Source of the DNA: Candidatus Denitrolinea symbiosum
GTDB lineage: Bacteria; Chloroflexota; Anaerolineae; Anaerolineales; Villigracilaceae
Assembly: GCA_017312345.1 (NCBI GenBank)
Contig: BLAA01000004.1
Coordinates: 1 to 64,000, forward strand
Direction: 5' to 3'
DNA length: 64,000 bases
Position 1 is the stretch's first letter; the number at the start of each line of letters is the position of its first letter. Position numbers and translations under genes: made by a program. Below, one piece after another: positions 42,734-51,640 of this stretch. Below the pieces are notes generated by a model. That model worked only from the letters and a program-made list of their open reading frames with translations, had not been told where the DNA came from and searched no databases.

Positions 42734-43906
42734 ATGGATTTTTGGAGCAATCCCATACAAGCGGCCGGCGACTGGCTTTCGGGCATTTTCGTCGGCTGGG
42801 GCATGGAAGCGGACGCCGCCCACGTGCTGACGGCGTTCATCGGCATCCTTCTGCTGATCACCGTGGTGATGGCGCTGGACATCTTCCTCGTCTGGCTGGA
42901 GCGCAAGATCGTGGCGCGCTTCCAGGACCGCATCGGCCCCAACCGGCTCGGACCGTTCGGTTTGATCCAGCCCTTCGCCGACATCATCAAATTGATCATC
43001 AAGGAAAACATCTATCCCGTCGGCGTGGACAAGGCGATCTTCAACCTGGCGCCGATCATCATGATGATGTCCGTCCTGCTATTGTGGGCCGTGCTGCCGT
43101 TGACGAGTTTCCTCGGTCTCGACCTGAACGTGGGCGTGCTGTACCTCATCGGCGTCGGCGCGCTCGGGACGCTTTCGATCATCATGGCGGGCTGGGCCTC
43201 GAACAACAAGTATGCCCTGCTCGGCGCGTTCCGCCAGGTGGCGGTGATGATCTCGTACGAGATCCCGATGGTGGTGGCTCTGCTCATCCCGACCATCCTG
43301 GCTGGTTCGATGGGGATCAACTCCATCGTCGCCGCGCAAAGCACATGGTACATCGTCCTCGCGCCGCTGGCGTTTGTGCTGTTCCTCATCTGCGCGACGG
43401 CCGAGTTGGGACGCGCGCCCTTCGACCTGACCGAGGCCGAGTCCGAGCTGATCGCGGGTCATCACATCGAATATTCGGGGATGAAGTTCGGCTTGTTCTA
43501 CGCCTCCGAACTGCTGCACACTTTCACCTTTGGCGGTTTCATCGCGGCCTTTTTCTTCGGCGGCTGGCGCGGACCATGGGTGGACCAAATCCCTCTTCTG
43601 GGACTGTTGTACTTCCTCGTCAAAGCCGTGATCGGATATTGGATCTTCGGCTGGATCAAGTACACCTTCCCGCGCATCCGCATTGATAAGATGATGGACT
43701 TGAACTGGAAGTTCCTCGTCCCGTTTTCGTTCGCCCTGCTGGTGTACGTGGCGTTGACGAACGCGCTCCTGCGCGAGACGAGTTTTTACTCGTGGGGCAT
43801 GTTCCTTTCCAATATTTTGTTCGGCTGGGTCACGCTCGAAATCCTGCGCCGGCGCGCGCGCGGCGAACGTGTGAAAGTGGAGACGGCGCAGAAACCCGGT
43901 TTCTGA
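42734..43906 (+). CDS. nuoH: NADH-quinone oxidoreductase subunit H
   Basis: NuoH (390 residues) forms the quinone channel with NuoB and NuoD. Conserved segments include WLERKIVARFQDRIGPNRLGPFGLIQPFADIIKLIIKE and the acidic loop DLTEAESELIAGHHIEYSGMKFG. The C-terminus runs into a GAAACC repeat element that supplies the last residues (QKPGF) and the stop. CAGGAGCAACAC precedes the ATG. Confidence 0.96.
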   Translation: MDFWSNPIQAAGDWLSGIFVGWGMEADAAHVLTAFIGILLLITVVMALDIFLVWLERKIVARFQDRIGPNRLGPFGLIQPFADIIKLIIKENIYPVGVDKAIFNLAPIIMMMSVLLLWAVLPLTSFLGLDLNVGVLYLIGVGALGTLSIIMAGWASNNKYALLGAFRQVAVMISYEIPMVVALLIPTILAGSMGINSIVAAQSTWYIVLAPLAFVLFLICATAELGRAPFDLTEAESELIAGHHIEYSGMKFGLFYASELLHTFTFGGFIAAFFFGGWRGPWVDQIPLLGLLYFLVKAVIGYWIFGWIKYTFPRIRIDKMMDLNWKFLVPFSFALLVYVALTNALLRETSFYSWGMFLSNILFGWVTLEILRRRARGERVKVETAQKPGF

Positions 43907-43922
43907 AAGAAGCCTGGTTCCT
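43891..43922. repeat. GAAACC-GGTTTC palindromic element
   Basis: GAAACCCGGTTTC followed by GAAAGAAGCCTGGTTC forms two near-palindromic units. The nuoH stop codon lies inside it. It matches the elements at 36371 and 51581. Confidence 0.75.
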
Positions 43923-43937
43923 GATGGAGATTCTTTT

Positions 43938-44459
43938 ATGACAGTGTTGCAGCTCATTTTCCTTTTGACGGCGGCGGTGATTCTGGGTTCGGCGGCGATG
44001 GTCGTGACGGCGAAGAACCTCGTCCATGCCGCGCTGTGGCTGATCGTGACGCTCTTCGGAGCCGCGGTCCTGTTCGCCATCTTGAACGCGGGCTTCATCG
44101 CCGTCATTCAAGTGGTGGTGTACATCGGCGCCATCGCCATCCTGTTCATCTTCGCGGTGATGTTGACGCGCCGCGAGATGCTGGACCGCGGTCCGCAGTT
44201 GAATCGCGGCTGGCCGCTCTCCGCCGTCATCGCGGTTATCGTCTTCGGGGGGCTGGTCTGGCTGCTCCAGGGTTGGGACGGCCTGACGAAGACCGCGCCC
44301 GCCCTCGGTTCAGGATTCGACTCGCTGGAGGCGCTGTCCAAAGCGCTGGTCTCGCCCGACGCGTACGTCCTGCCGTTCGAGGTCGCGTCCGTGCTGCTGT
44401 TGGCGGCGCTCGTCGGCGCGGTCTATATCGCATTCCAACCGAAAGGGGAGGAGAAATGA
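43938..44459 (+). CDS. nuoJ: NADH-quinone oxidoreductase subunit J
   Basis: NuoJ (173 residues) has five hydrophobic segments. The family segments AAMVVTAKNLVHAALWLIVTLFGAAVLFAILNAGFIAVIQVVVYIGAIAILFIFAVML are clear, including the pi-bulge helix region. It overlaps nuoK by four bases. Confidence 0.95.
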   Translation: MTVLQLIFLLTAAVILGSAAMVVTAKNLVHAALWLIVTLFGAAVLFAILNAGFIAVIQVVVYIGAIAILFIFAVMLTRREMLDRGPQLNRGWPLSAVIAVIVFGGLVWLLQGWDGLTKTAPALGSGFDSLEALSKALVSPDAYVLPFEVASVLLLAALVGAVYIAFQPKGEEK

Positions 44460-44764
44460 TCCCGCTTTCCTGGTATCTGATTCTTTCGGCGGCGTTGTTC
44501 AGCATCGGCATGTTCGGCGTGCTGGCGCGCAAGAACGCCATCGCCATCCTGCTCGGCATCGAGTTGATGTTGAACGCCGTGAACATCAACCTGGTTTCGT
44601 TCTGGCGTTATAACGACCCGTCCCGCATTGACGGACAGGTGTTCACCGTCATCGTCTTCGCGGTGGCGGCCGCGGAGGTGGCGGTGGGACTGGCGCTGAT
44701 CATCTCCGTCTATCGCCGTCGCAACACGGTCGTTGCCGACGAGATTGATTTGATGAAGTGGTAG
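44456..44764 (+). CDS. nuoK: NADH-quinone oxidoreductase subunit K
   Basis: NuoK (102 residues) has three helices and two conserved Glu in the membrane: the first in LLGIELMLNAVNINLV and the second in VAAAEVAVGLALI. GGGGAGGAGAA precedes the ATG, which overlaps the nuoJ stop. Confidence 0.95.
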   Translation: MIPLSWYLILSAALFSIGMFGVLARKNAIAILLGIELMLNAVNINLVSFWRYNDPSRIDGQVFTVIVFAVAAAEVAVGLALIISVYRRRNTVVADEIDLMKW

Positions 44765-44770
44765 GGACAC

Positions 44771-46996
44771 ATGACGACTGAAACATTGCTCTGGCTAATC
44801 CCCCTGCCGCCCGTACTGGCGTTCTTCTTGATCGTGATTTTCACGAACAGGAATCGGGCCCTCAGCCACACCATCGGCGTCGGCGCGGCGGCTCTCTCGT
44901 GGCTGGGTTCGATGATCGTGTTCGCGCGCGCCCTGGGCGTGCACGAGCTCGGCAAGACGCCGTTCCAGTCAACTTTCAACTGGTTTCCGACGGGCGCGGC
45001 GTGGTTCAAAGTCGGCGTGTTGATTGACCCGCTCGGCGCGGCGGTGTTGTTCTTCGTCGCGATCACGATCTTCATGATCTTCCTCTACAGCGTCGGCTAT
45101 CACAATTACGGACAGCCCGCTGGCGATCACGACCGCAAGGGACTTCCCCCGCACGGCGCGACCGTCACGGACGAGCATGGACACGCGCACGTCGTCCCCT
45201 CCATCGAGCCGATGTACTCGCGCTTTTTCGCCTTCCTCGGCCTGTTCGCCTTCGGCATGTACGTGCTGGTGCTTTCCGACAACTTGCTGACGCTCTTCGT
45301 CGGCTGGGAGATCATGGGACTCTGCTCGTACCTGCTGATCGGTTTCTGGTACGGAAAACCCTCGGCGCGCGACGCGGCGGTCAAGGCCTTTATGACCACC
45401 CGCGTCGGCGACGTGTTCATGCTGCTCGGTATCGCCTATCTCTACTCCGCGACTGGCACGCTGTCCTTCCGCGAGATCTTCAACAACGCGGGTTTCATGC
45501 AGGCGCTCGCGACGACCGCTACGCCCATCCTCGGACTTTCCGCGGCGGGACTCATCGGTCTCCTGCTCTTTATCGGGACGATCGGCAAATCGGCGCAGTG
45601 GCCGCTGCACATCTGGCTGCCCGACGCGATGGAAGGCCCGACCCCCGTCAGCGCGATGATCCACGCCGCCACGATGGTTTCGGCGGGCGTGTACATGGTC
45701 ATCCGCATGTTCCCGCTCCTCAGCCTCGACCCGCGGACGATGACCGTCGTCGCCTTCATTGGCACGTTCACCGCCATCTTCGCGGCGACCATCGCCGTCG
45801 CGCAGAACGACATCAAACGCGTGCTGGCGTATTCGACCATTTCGCAACTCGGTTTCATGATCGCCGCGCTCGGCATCGGCGCGTACGTGGCGGCCGCGTT
45901 CCACCTCATCACGCACGCCTTCTTCAAGGCGCTGCTCTTCCTCGGCTCTGGCTCCGTTATCCACGGCATGGAGCATGGCGTTTTGCACGTGCAGGGCGAA
46001 CACGCAGGTTCGCCCCAACACGCAGGTTCGCCCCAACACGCAGGTTCGCCCCAACACGCAGGTTCGCCCCAACCGCCCCAACAGCACATTGACCCGCAGG
46101 ACATGTTCAACATGGGCGGCCTCCGCAAGAAGATGCCCATCACGTTCTGGACTTTCCTCATCGGCGGCTTCGCGCTTTCGGGCTTCCCGCTCGTCACCGC
46201 GGGCTTCTGGTCGAAAGACGAGATTCTCGCCGACGCGTGGGGACACGGTCATCTAGCAGTCTTCATCACCCTCGCCGTCGCCGCGTTTATGACCGCCTTC
46301 TACACCATGCGCCAGATCACGCTGACCTTCCTCGGCGAGCCGCGCACGAAGGAGGCCGAACACGCCCAGGAGACTCCCTGGACGATGACCGTCCCGCTGA
46401 TGGTCCTGGCGTTCTTCGCCGTGACCTACGGCTGGGTTGGCATCCCTGAGCATTTCCCTGGCCTCGGCGGACTCGTCCCGAACTGGTTCCACGATTTCGT
46501 CGGTCACACGCTGGCGCACGTCCCCGAAGCGCCCGCGTTCAGCTGGGTTCCCCTGCTGACCTCGCTTGGCGTCGCCCTCGGCGGACTCTTCTTCGGCTGG
46601 CTCTACTATCGCAACGTCAAATCCGCGAAGGAAGACGTCTTCCAAATCGGCGTGTTGAAAAACAAATGGTACTTTGACGAAGCCTACAACTTCCTCTTCA
46701 TCAAACCCGCCTATTGGTTCTCCGAGACCTTTGTCTACAAATGGATGGACCAATGGCTGATTGACGGCATCCTGCATTCCTTTGGCAAAGCCACGCAGGG
46801 ACTCGGCGCCGCGATCCGCAAGTACATTGACGTCATCGTCGTCAACGGTTTCGGCGACCTCGTCGGCTACGGCACGAAGGACGTCGGGCAGGGACTCCGC
46901 CCGATGCAAACGGGACGCGTCCAACAGTACATGCTGGCCGCGCTGCTGACCGTCATCGTCGTCGGCGCCATCCTGACCTTCTTCCTGGCGGCGTAG
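44771..46996 (+). CDS. nuoL: NADH-quinone oxidoreductase subunit L with hexapeptide insert
   Basis: NuoL (741 residues) is the distal antiporter-like proton-pumping subunit with the long lateral helix. Key residues are visible: Glu in FVGWEIMGLCSYLLIGFW and Lys in TIGKSAQWPLHIWLPDAMEGPTPVSAMIHAATMV. It is longer than the 613-residue E. coli protein. Two inserts stand out: a hydrophilic loop (about residues 112-140, HDRKGLPPHGATVTDEHGHAHV) and a tandem QHAGSP hexapeptide repeat (about 408-436) between the SVIHG and MGGLRKKMP segments. Confidence 0.95.
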   Translation: MTTETLLWLIPLPPVLAFFLIVIFTNRNRALSHTIGVGAAALSWLGSMIVFARALGVHELGKTPFQSTFNWFPTGAAWFKVGVLIDPLGAAVLFFVAITIFMIFLYSVGYHNYGQPAGDHDRKGLPPHGATVTDEHGHAHVVPSIEPMYSRFFAFLGLFAFGMYVLVLSDNLLTLFVGWEIMGLCSYLLIGFWYGKPSARDAAVKAFMTTRVGDVFMLLGIAYLYSATGTLSFREIFNNAGFMQALATTATPILGLSAAGLIGLLLFIGTIGKSAQWPLHIWLPDAMEGPTPVSAMIHAATMVSAGVYMVIRMFPLLSLDPRTMTVVAFIGTFTAIFAATIAVAQNDIKRVLAYSTISQLGFMIAALGIGAYVAAAFHLITHAFFKALLFLGSGSVIHGMEHGVLHVQGEHAGSPQHAGSPQHAGSPQHAGSPQPPQQHIDPQDMFNMGGLRKKMPITFWTFLIGGFALSGFPLVTAGFWSKDEILADAWGHGHLAVFITLAVAAFMTAFYTMRQITLTFLGEPRTKEAEHAQETPWTMTVPLMVLAFFAVTYGWVGIPEHFPGLGGLVPNWFHDFVGHTLAHVPEAPAFSWVPLLTSLGVALGGLFFGWLYYRNVKSAKEDVFQIGVLKNKWYFDEAYNFLFIKPAYWFSETFVYKWMDQWLIDGILHSFGKATQGLGAAIRKYIDVIVVNGFGDLVGYGTKDVGQGLRPMQTGRVQQYMLAALLTVIVVGAILTFFLAA
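46002..46078. repeat. 18-bp tandem repeat inside nuoL
   Basis: Four near-identical copies of the unit CACGCAGGTTCGCCCCAA lie head to tail in frame. They encode HAGSPQ repeats. Confidence 0.95.
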
Positions 46997-47006
46997 GAGA
47001 ACAATC

Positions 47007-48536
47007 ATGGACTTTTTGAACACACACCTCCTGAGCCTCATCCTGTTCATCCCGTCGCTCGCGGCGCTCGTCATCCTCTTCCTGCCCAGCGAAGAACATA
47101 AATTCATCCGCTGGACGGCCTTCCTTGCCAGCCTCATCCCGTTCGGGCTTTCGGTCTATTTGTGGATCCAATTTAATCCCGACCTGGCGGGCTATCAATT
47201 CGAAGTCAAATACGCCTGGTACGACGCCATCGCCTCCTCCCTCCACCTCGGCGTGGACGGCCTCTCCCTGACGATGGTCCTGCTGACCACTTTCCTGACG
47301 CCGCTGGCCCTCCTCGCCTCGTTCAACATCAGCGACCGCGTCAAAGCCTACATGATGCTGTTCCTCTTTTTGGAAACGGGCATGTTGGGCGTCTTCCTGG
47401 CAATTGACCTGCTGGCGTTTTTCATCTTCTGGGAGATCGGCCTCGTCCCGATGTATTTCCTCATCAACCAGTGGGGGAGCGCCAATCGCAACTACGCTTC
47501 GCTCAAGTTCATGATCTACACCATGGGCGGCTCGCTCGGACTCCTGCTCGGCATCCAGTTGTTCGGCGTCCTCTTCCAGACCTTCGACCTGGCCGAGATC
47601 GTCGCGAAGTGGAACATGATTTCGCCCAACGCCACGTTTGGCGAGACTACCATCACATTTGCGACGATCAAAACCGTGGCTTTCTGGGCTTTCGTCGTCG
47701 CCTTCGCCATCAAAGTCCCCATCTGGCCGTTCCACACCTGGCTGCCCGACGCGCATACCGAGGCGCCGACGGCTGGCTCGATGATCCTGGCGGGCATCCT
47801 GTTGAAACTCGGCGCGTACGGATTCCTGCGCCTCGTCCTGCCGCTCTACCCGGAACAGGCGCAGTATTTCTCGGGCGCGCTGGCTTTCTTGGCGGTCGCG
47901 GCGATTGTCTTCGGCGCGCTCGCCTCCTACGGTCAAACCGACTTCAAGCGGCTGGTGGCGTACTCGTCTGTGAACCACATGGGCTTCGTCCTGCTTGGGG
48001 TGGCCGCGGCCGCCCGGGCGGTCGGGACTCTCGACGCGACCATCGCCCTCAACGGCGCGGTCCTGCAAATGTTCAATCACGGACTCTCCGCGGCCGGCAT
48101 GTTCTTCCTTGTCGGCGTGATCTACGAACGCACGCACACCCGCGACCTGAGCAAGTACGGCGGCCTCTTCACGCTCATCCCCGTCTATGGCGGCATTCTC
48201 ATCTTTACCTCGATGTCTTCCCTCGGCCTGCCCGGACTCAACGGCTTCATCTCTGAATTTCTCGTCGTCCGCGGCTCCTGGCCGATCCTGACGGTCTATA
48301 CCGCCATTGCCATGCTGGGACTGTTCTTCACGGGCGCGTACATTTTGAAGGCGATCAAGAACGTCCTGCACGGTCCGCTCAACGAGCATTGGGCCCAGGG
48401 CGAGCATAAACTGACCGAGATCAACACGCGCGAGATCCTGGTGATGGTCCCGCTGATGGCGCTCATCCTCGTCATCGGCGTCTACCCCGCGTGGATTTTG
48501 GATGTCATCAATAAAGCGATAGTGATGCTCTTCTAG
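47007..48536 (+). CDS. nuoM: NADH-quinone oxidoreductase subunit M, first copy
   Basis: NuoM (509 residues) is an antiporter-like proton-pumping subunit. All key charged residues are present: Glu in FFIFWEIGLVPMYFLI, Lys in AFAIKVPIWPFHTWLPDAHTEAPT, Lys in GILLKLGAYGFLRL, and Glu in GFISEFLVV. GGAGAACAATC precedes the ATG. A second nuoM-like gene follows. Confidence 0.96.
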   Translation: MDFLNTHLLSLILFIPSLAALVILFLPSEEHKFIRWTAFLASLIPFGLSVYLWIQFNPDLAGYQFEVKYAWYDAIASSLHLGVDGLSLTMVLLTTFLTPLALLASFNISDRVKAYMMLFLFLETGMLGVFLAIDLLAFFIFWEIGLVPMYFLINQWGSANRNYASLKFMIYTMGGSLGLLLGIQLFGVLFQTFDLAEIVAKWNMISPNATFGETTITFATIKTVAFWAFVVAFAIKVPIWPFHTWLPDAHTEAPTAGSMILAGILLKLGAYGFLRLVLPLYPEQAQYFSGALAFLAVAAIVFGALASYGQTDFKRLVAYSSVNHMGFVLLGVAAAARAVGTLDATIALNGAVLQMFNHGLSAAGMFFLVGVIYERTHTRDLSKYGGLFTLIPVYGGILIFTSMSSLGLPGLNGFISEFLVVRGSWPILTVYTAIAMLGLFFTGAYILKAIKNVLHGPLNEHWAQGEHKLTEINTREILVMVPLMALILVIGVYPAWILDVINKAIVMLF

Positions 48537-48604
48537 AGATTAGAGATTAGAGACTAGAGAACCGTCCGAACCACTCTCTACTCTCTGTTCTCTGCTCTCT
48601 TCTC
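48536..48604. repeat. 7-bp period inverted repeat between the two nuoM genes
   Basis: AGATTAG heptamers on the left face CTCTCTA, CTCTCTG and TTCTCTG heptamers on the right around ACCGTCCGAACC. It fills the spacer between the two nuoM genes and ends just before the second gene's ribosome binding site (CCAGAGGTGATT). Confidence 0.85.
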
Positions 48605-48615
48605 CAGAGGTGATT

Positions 48616-50130
48616 ATGAACTTTCCAGTTCTCAGTGTCATTGTTTTCACTCCCATGGTCGCGGCGGCGCTGATCCTGCTCCTACCCGCTGAAAAGCGGA
48701 ACGAGATCCGCGCCCTCGCGCTGACCGCGGCCGCCTTCGCGCTCATCCTTTCGGCGTGGGTCTATGTCCAATACCTCGTCAACGGGATGACGGGCTACCA
48801 GTTCGTAGAGAAGTATGACTGGCTCCCCGCGCTCGGCATCAGCCTCATCTTCGGCGTGGACGGCATCAGCGCGCCGCTCGTTCTGCTGACGGGCATCGTC
48901 ATGTTCACGGGCGTGCTGATCTCCTGGGGCATTGACGATCCCCACGCGCCCACCGGCATCCAGGACCGCCCGCGCGAGTTTTTCGCCTTCCTGTTCATCC
49001 TGGCTTCGGGCGTGTTCGGCGTCTTCGCCTCGCTCGACCTGTTCATGCTGTTCTTCTTCTACGAGATCGCCGTCTTCCCGATGTACCTGCTCATCGTCAT
49101 CTGGGGCTGGGTCAAGACACGCGAGTACGCGGCCATGAAACTGACGCTGTACCTGTTCATCGGCTCGGTCGTCGCCCTGGTCGGCGCGCTGGTCATGTAC
49201 TGGACGGCGGGACAGACGACCGGCGTCTACACTTTCGACATGCGCGCGCTCGAAGCCGCCAACTTTTCGCAGGCTTTCCAGAACGCCTGGTTCCTGCCGG
49301 TCTTCTTCGGCTTCGCGGTGCTGGGCGGCATCTGGCCCTTCCACAACTGGTCTCCCGACGGCCACGTCGCCGCGCCCACCGCCGTCTCCATGTTCCACGC
49401 GGGCGTGCTGATGAAACTCGGCGCGTTCGCGGCCCTGCGAGTCGGCGTGATGCTTCTGCCGCAGGGCGCGCAGCATTGGTCATGGCTCATTATGACCTGC
49501 GCCGCCGTCGCGGTCGTCTACGGCGCGTTCATCGCCTTCGTCCAGACCGACTTAAAATACATGATCGGCTTCTCCTCCGTCTCGCACATGGGACTGGTCA
49601 TGCTCGGCGTGTCCACGCTCAATAACAACGGCCTGCTCGGCGCGGGCGTGCAGATGTTCTCGCACGGCATTATGACGGCTCTCTTCTTTGCCGTCACCGG
49701 CATGATCTACGACCGCGCCCACACCCGCGAAGTCCCCGAACTCGGCGGCATGGGCAAGGTTCTTCCCTACGCCTCCATCGGCTTCATCATCGGCGGCCTC
49801 GTCTCGATGGGCATGCCCGGCTTCTCCGGCTTCGTGGCCGAGTTCCCCATATTCATGGGCGTCTGGAGCAAACAATGGCTGGTGGCAGTTGTCGCCAGCG
49901 TCTCCATCGTCATCACCGCGGCCTACATCATGCGCATCATCCGCGGGGTTTTCTTCGGGGAAATGCCCGAAAAACTCCAGGGACACATCAGCCCGTTGAC
50001 CGCCCTCGACAAGATCGCCATCGTCACTTTGTGCCTCTTCATGGTCGGCATCGGCGTCTTCCCGGCCATGATGACCCCCATGGTGCAGACCGGCGTGCAA
50101 CACATTCTCTCGCTCCTGGGAGGTGCATAA
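48616..50130 (+). CDS. nuoM: NADH-quinone oxidoreductase subunit M, second copy
   Basis: This second NuoM-type subunit begins MNFPVLSVIVFTPMVAA and keeps the helix-5 Glu (FFYEIAVFPMYLLI), the helix-8 Lys (GVLMKLGAFAALR) and the distal Glu (GFVAEFPIF). The helix-7 Lys is replaced by Leu: AVLGGIWPFHNWSPDGH against AIKVPIWPFHTWLPDAH in the first copy. Two NuoM copies have been described in extended complex I types of other bacteria. I chose the ATG at 48616, which is preceded by AGAGGTG; an alternative start lies two codons upstream. Confidence 0.92.
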   Translation: MNFPVLSVIVFTPMVAAALILLLPAEKRNEIRALALTAAAFALILSAWVYVQYLVNGMTGYQFVEKYDWLPALGISLIFGVDGISAPLVLLTGIVMFTGVLISWGIDDPHAPTGIQDRPREFFAFLFILASGVFGVFASLDLFMLFFFYEIAVFPMYLLIVIWGWVKTREYAAMKLTLYLFIGSVVALVGALVMYWTAGQTTGVYTFDMRALEAANFSQAFQNAWFLPVFFGFAVLGGIWPFHNWSPDGHVAAPTAVSMFHAGVLMKLGAFAALRVGVMLLPQGAQHWSWLIMTCAAVAVVYGAFIAFVQTDLKYMIGFSSVSHMGLVMLGVSTLNNNGLLGAGVQMFSHGIMTALFFAVTGMIYDRAHTREVPELGGMGKVLPYASIGFIIGGLVSMGMPGFSGFVAEFPIFMGVWSKQWLVAVVASVSIVITAAYIMRIIRGVFFGEMPEKLQGHISPLTALDKIAIVTLCLFMVGIGVFPAMMTPMVQTGVQHILSLLGGA

Positions 50131-51573
50131 GTGAACTCCCTCATCCCCATTCTCCCTGAAATTCTCATCCTCGTCCTCGGACTCCTCATCCTGATCCTCG
50201 AGCCGTTCCGAAAGGCGGACGAACGCCGCGGCCTCGGCTGGCTGACGGCGGGCGGCCTCCTCCTGACCATCGTCCTGTCTCTGCTCTTCGGACGCCCCGG
50301 CCAACCCGTCTCCGTCTTCGGCGGCATGTTGCGCTTCGACTGGCTGGGCTTCTTCTTCAAGATGCTCTTCCTCTTCGGCGGCGCGGCGACGGCTCTCTTC
50401 CTGATGGACATGAAAGAGATCAACCGACGCGGCGAAGCCTACGTCCTGCTGCTCGCCTCGCTGCTTGGCATGAACCTCATGGCGGCTTCCGCCAACCTTG
50501 TCATGCTCTACCTCGCCATCGAGACCACCTCGATTCCGCTCTACGTTCTGGCGAGCTTCCTCCGCACCGACGATAAATCCACCGAGGCAGGCTTCAAGTA
50601 CCTGCTCTTCGGCGCGCTGGCCTCCGCCGTCATGCTCTACGGCTTCTCCCTGCTCTACGGCTTCACTGGGACAGCCGACATCTACGCGCTGAAGAACATC
50701 CTCCCGCAGGGGCTTTTCCTTGGCGTCGTCTTCCTCCTGCTCGTGGGACTGGGCTTTAAGGTCTCGATTGTCCCGTTCCACTTCTGGGCGCCGGATGTGT
50801 ACGAGGGCGCGCCCACTCCCGTGGCGGGATTCCTGTCCACGGTCTCGAAGGCCGCGGGATTCGGCGTCATCGTCCGCCTGTTCGTGATCGCCTTCCCCGG
50901 CGTCCTCGCCGCGGACTGGTCGCTCATCCTCGCCGTCCTCGCCGCGGTCACGATGACGCTCGGCAACCTGCTCGCCATCCCACAGAAGAACTTCAAGCGG
51001 ATGCTGGCGTACTCGTCCATCGCGCACGCGGGCTACACGCTGATCGGCGTCGCGGCCATTTACGCCAGCGAAGCGAGTCTCTCTGACCTGGGCGTGACCA
51101 GCGTCGCGTTCTACCTGCTCGTGTACATCGTCACCAACCTGCTGGCCTTCGGGCTGGCCGCGGCCTTCGCCCGCGTCGCCGGCTCAGACGACATCCCCGC
51201 CTACAACGGACTCAGCCGCCGTCATCCCTGGCTGGCGCTGGGCTTCCTCACGGCGATGCTGTCGCTGGCGGGAATGCCTCCGTTCGGCGGATTTGTCGCG
51301 AAGGTGCTGGTCTTTGCCGCGGCCGTCAAAGTCGGGCTGGTCTGGCTGGCGGTGGTCGGCATTCTCAACTCCATTGTGGGCGTGTACTACTACCTGATCG
51401 TCATCAAGCACATCTATCTCTATCGCGACGAAGCGACGGAGAACACGCCCCTGCCCATCACGCGTCCCTACGCCCTGGCGTTGACTGTTCTCGCGCTGGG
51501 CGTCATCCTGCTCGGCACGGTCTTTGCGCCCTGGTTCAACCTGGCCGCGGCCGGCGCGCTGACGTTGTTTTAG
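50131..51573 (+). CDS. nuoN: NADH-quinone oxidoreductase subunit N
   Basis: NuoN (480 residues) is the third antiporter-like subunit type. The key residues are present: Glu in MLYLAIETTSIPLYVLASF, Lys in LGFKVSIVPFHFWAPDVYEGAPTPV, and Lys in TVSKAAGFGVIVRL. It uses a GTG start after GGGAGGTGCATAA, right at the end of the second nuoM. The C-terminus is followed by a GAAACC repeat element. Confidence 0.95.
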   Translation: MNSLIPILPEILILVLGLLILILEPFRKADERRGLGWLTAGGLLLTIVLSLLFGRPGQPVSVFGGMLRFDWLGFFFKMLFLFGGAATALFLMDMKEINRRGEAYVLLLASLLGMNLMAASANLVMLYLAIETTSIPLYVLASFLRTDDKSTEAGFKYLLFGALASAVMLYGFSLLYGFTGTADIYALKNILPQGLFLGVVFLLLVGLGFKVSIVPFHFWAPDVYEGAPTPVAGFLSTVSKAAGFGVIVRLFVIAFPGVLAADWSLILAVLAAVTMTLGNLLAIPQKNFKRMLAYSSIAHAGYTLIGVAAIYASEASLSDLGVTSVAFYLLVYIVTNLLAFGLAAAFARVAGSDDIPAYNGLSRRHPWLALGFLTAMLSLAGMPPFGGFVAKVLVFAAAVKVGLVWLAVVGILNSIVGVYYYLIVIKHIYLYRDEATENTPLPITRPYALALTVLALGVILLGTVFAPWFNLAAAGALTLF

Positions 51574-51580
51574 CGGAATC

Positions 51581-51612
51581 GGAAACCGGGTTTCCAAGAA
51601 AACCTGGTTTCT
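51581..51612. repeat. GAAACC-GGTTTC palindromic element after nuoN
   Basis: GGAAACCGGGTTTCC is followed by AAGAAAACCTGGTTTCTG. The two near-palindromic units can form hairpins and may end the nuo transcript; they lie 15 bases before the atp promoter. Confidence 0.75.
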
Positions 51613-51623
51613 GAAAATCCTTG

Positions 51624-51632
51624 TGATATAAT
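51624..51632 (+). promoter_or_regulatory. Extended -10 promoter next to the atp operon start
   Basis: TGATATAAT is a perfect extended -10 and ends eight bases before the ATG at 51641. Transcription should begin within one or two bases of the start codon, so the first gene would be read from a leaderless mRNA. Confidence 0.6.
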
Positions 51633-51640
51633 CCGCAAAC

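Noticed and set aside
46002..46078. CRISPR-like array
   Set aside because: The units are adjacent without spacers and are in frame in nuoL, so this is a coding minisatellite.
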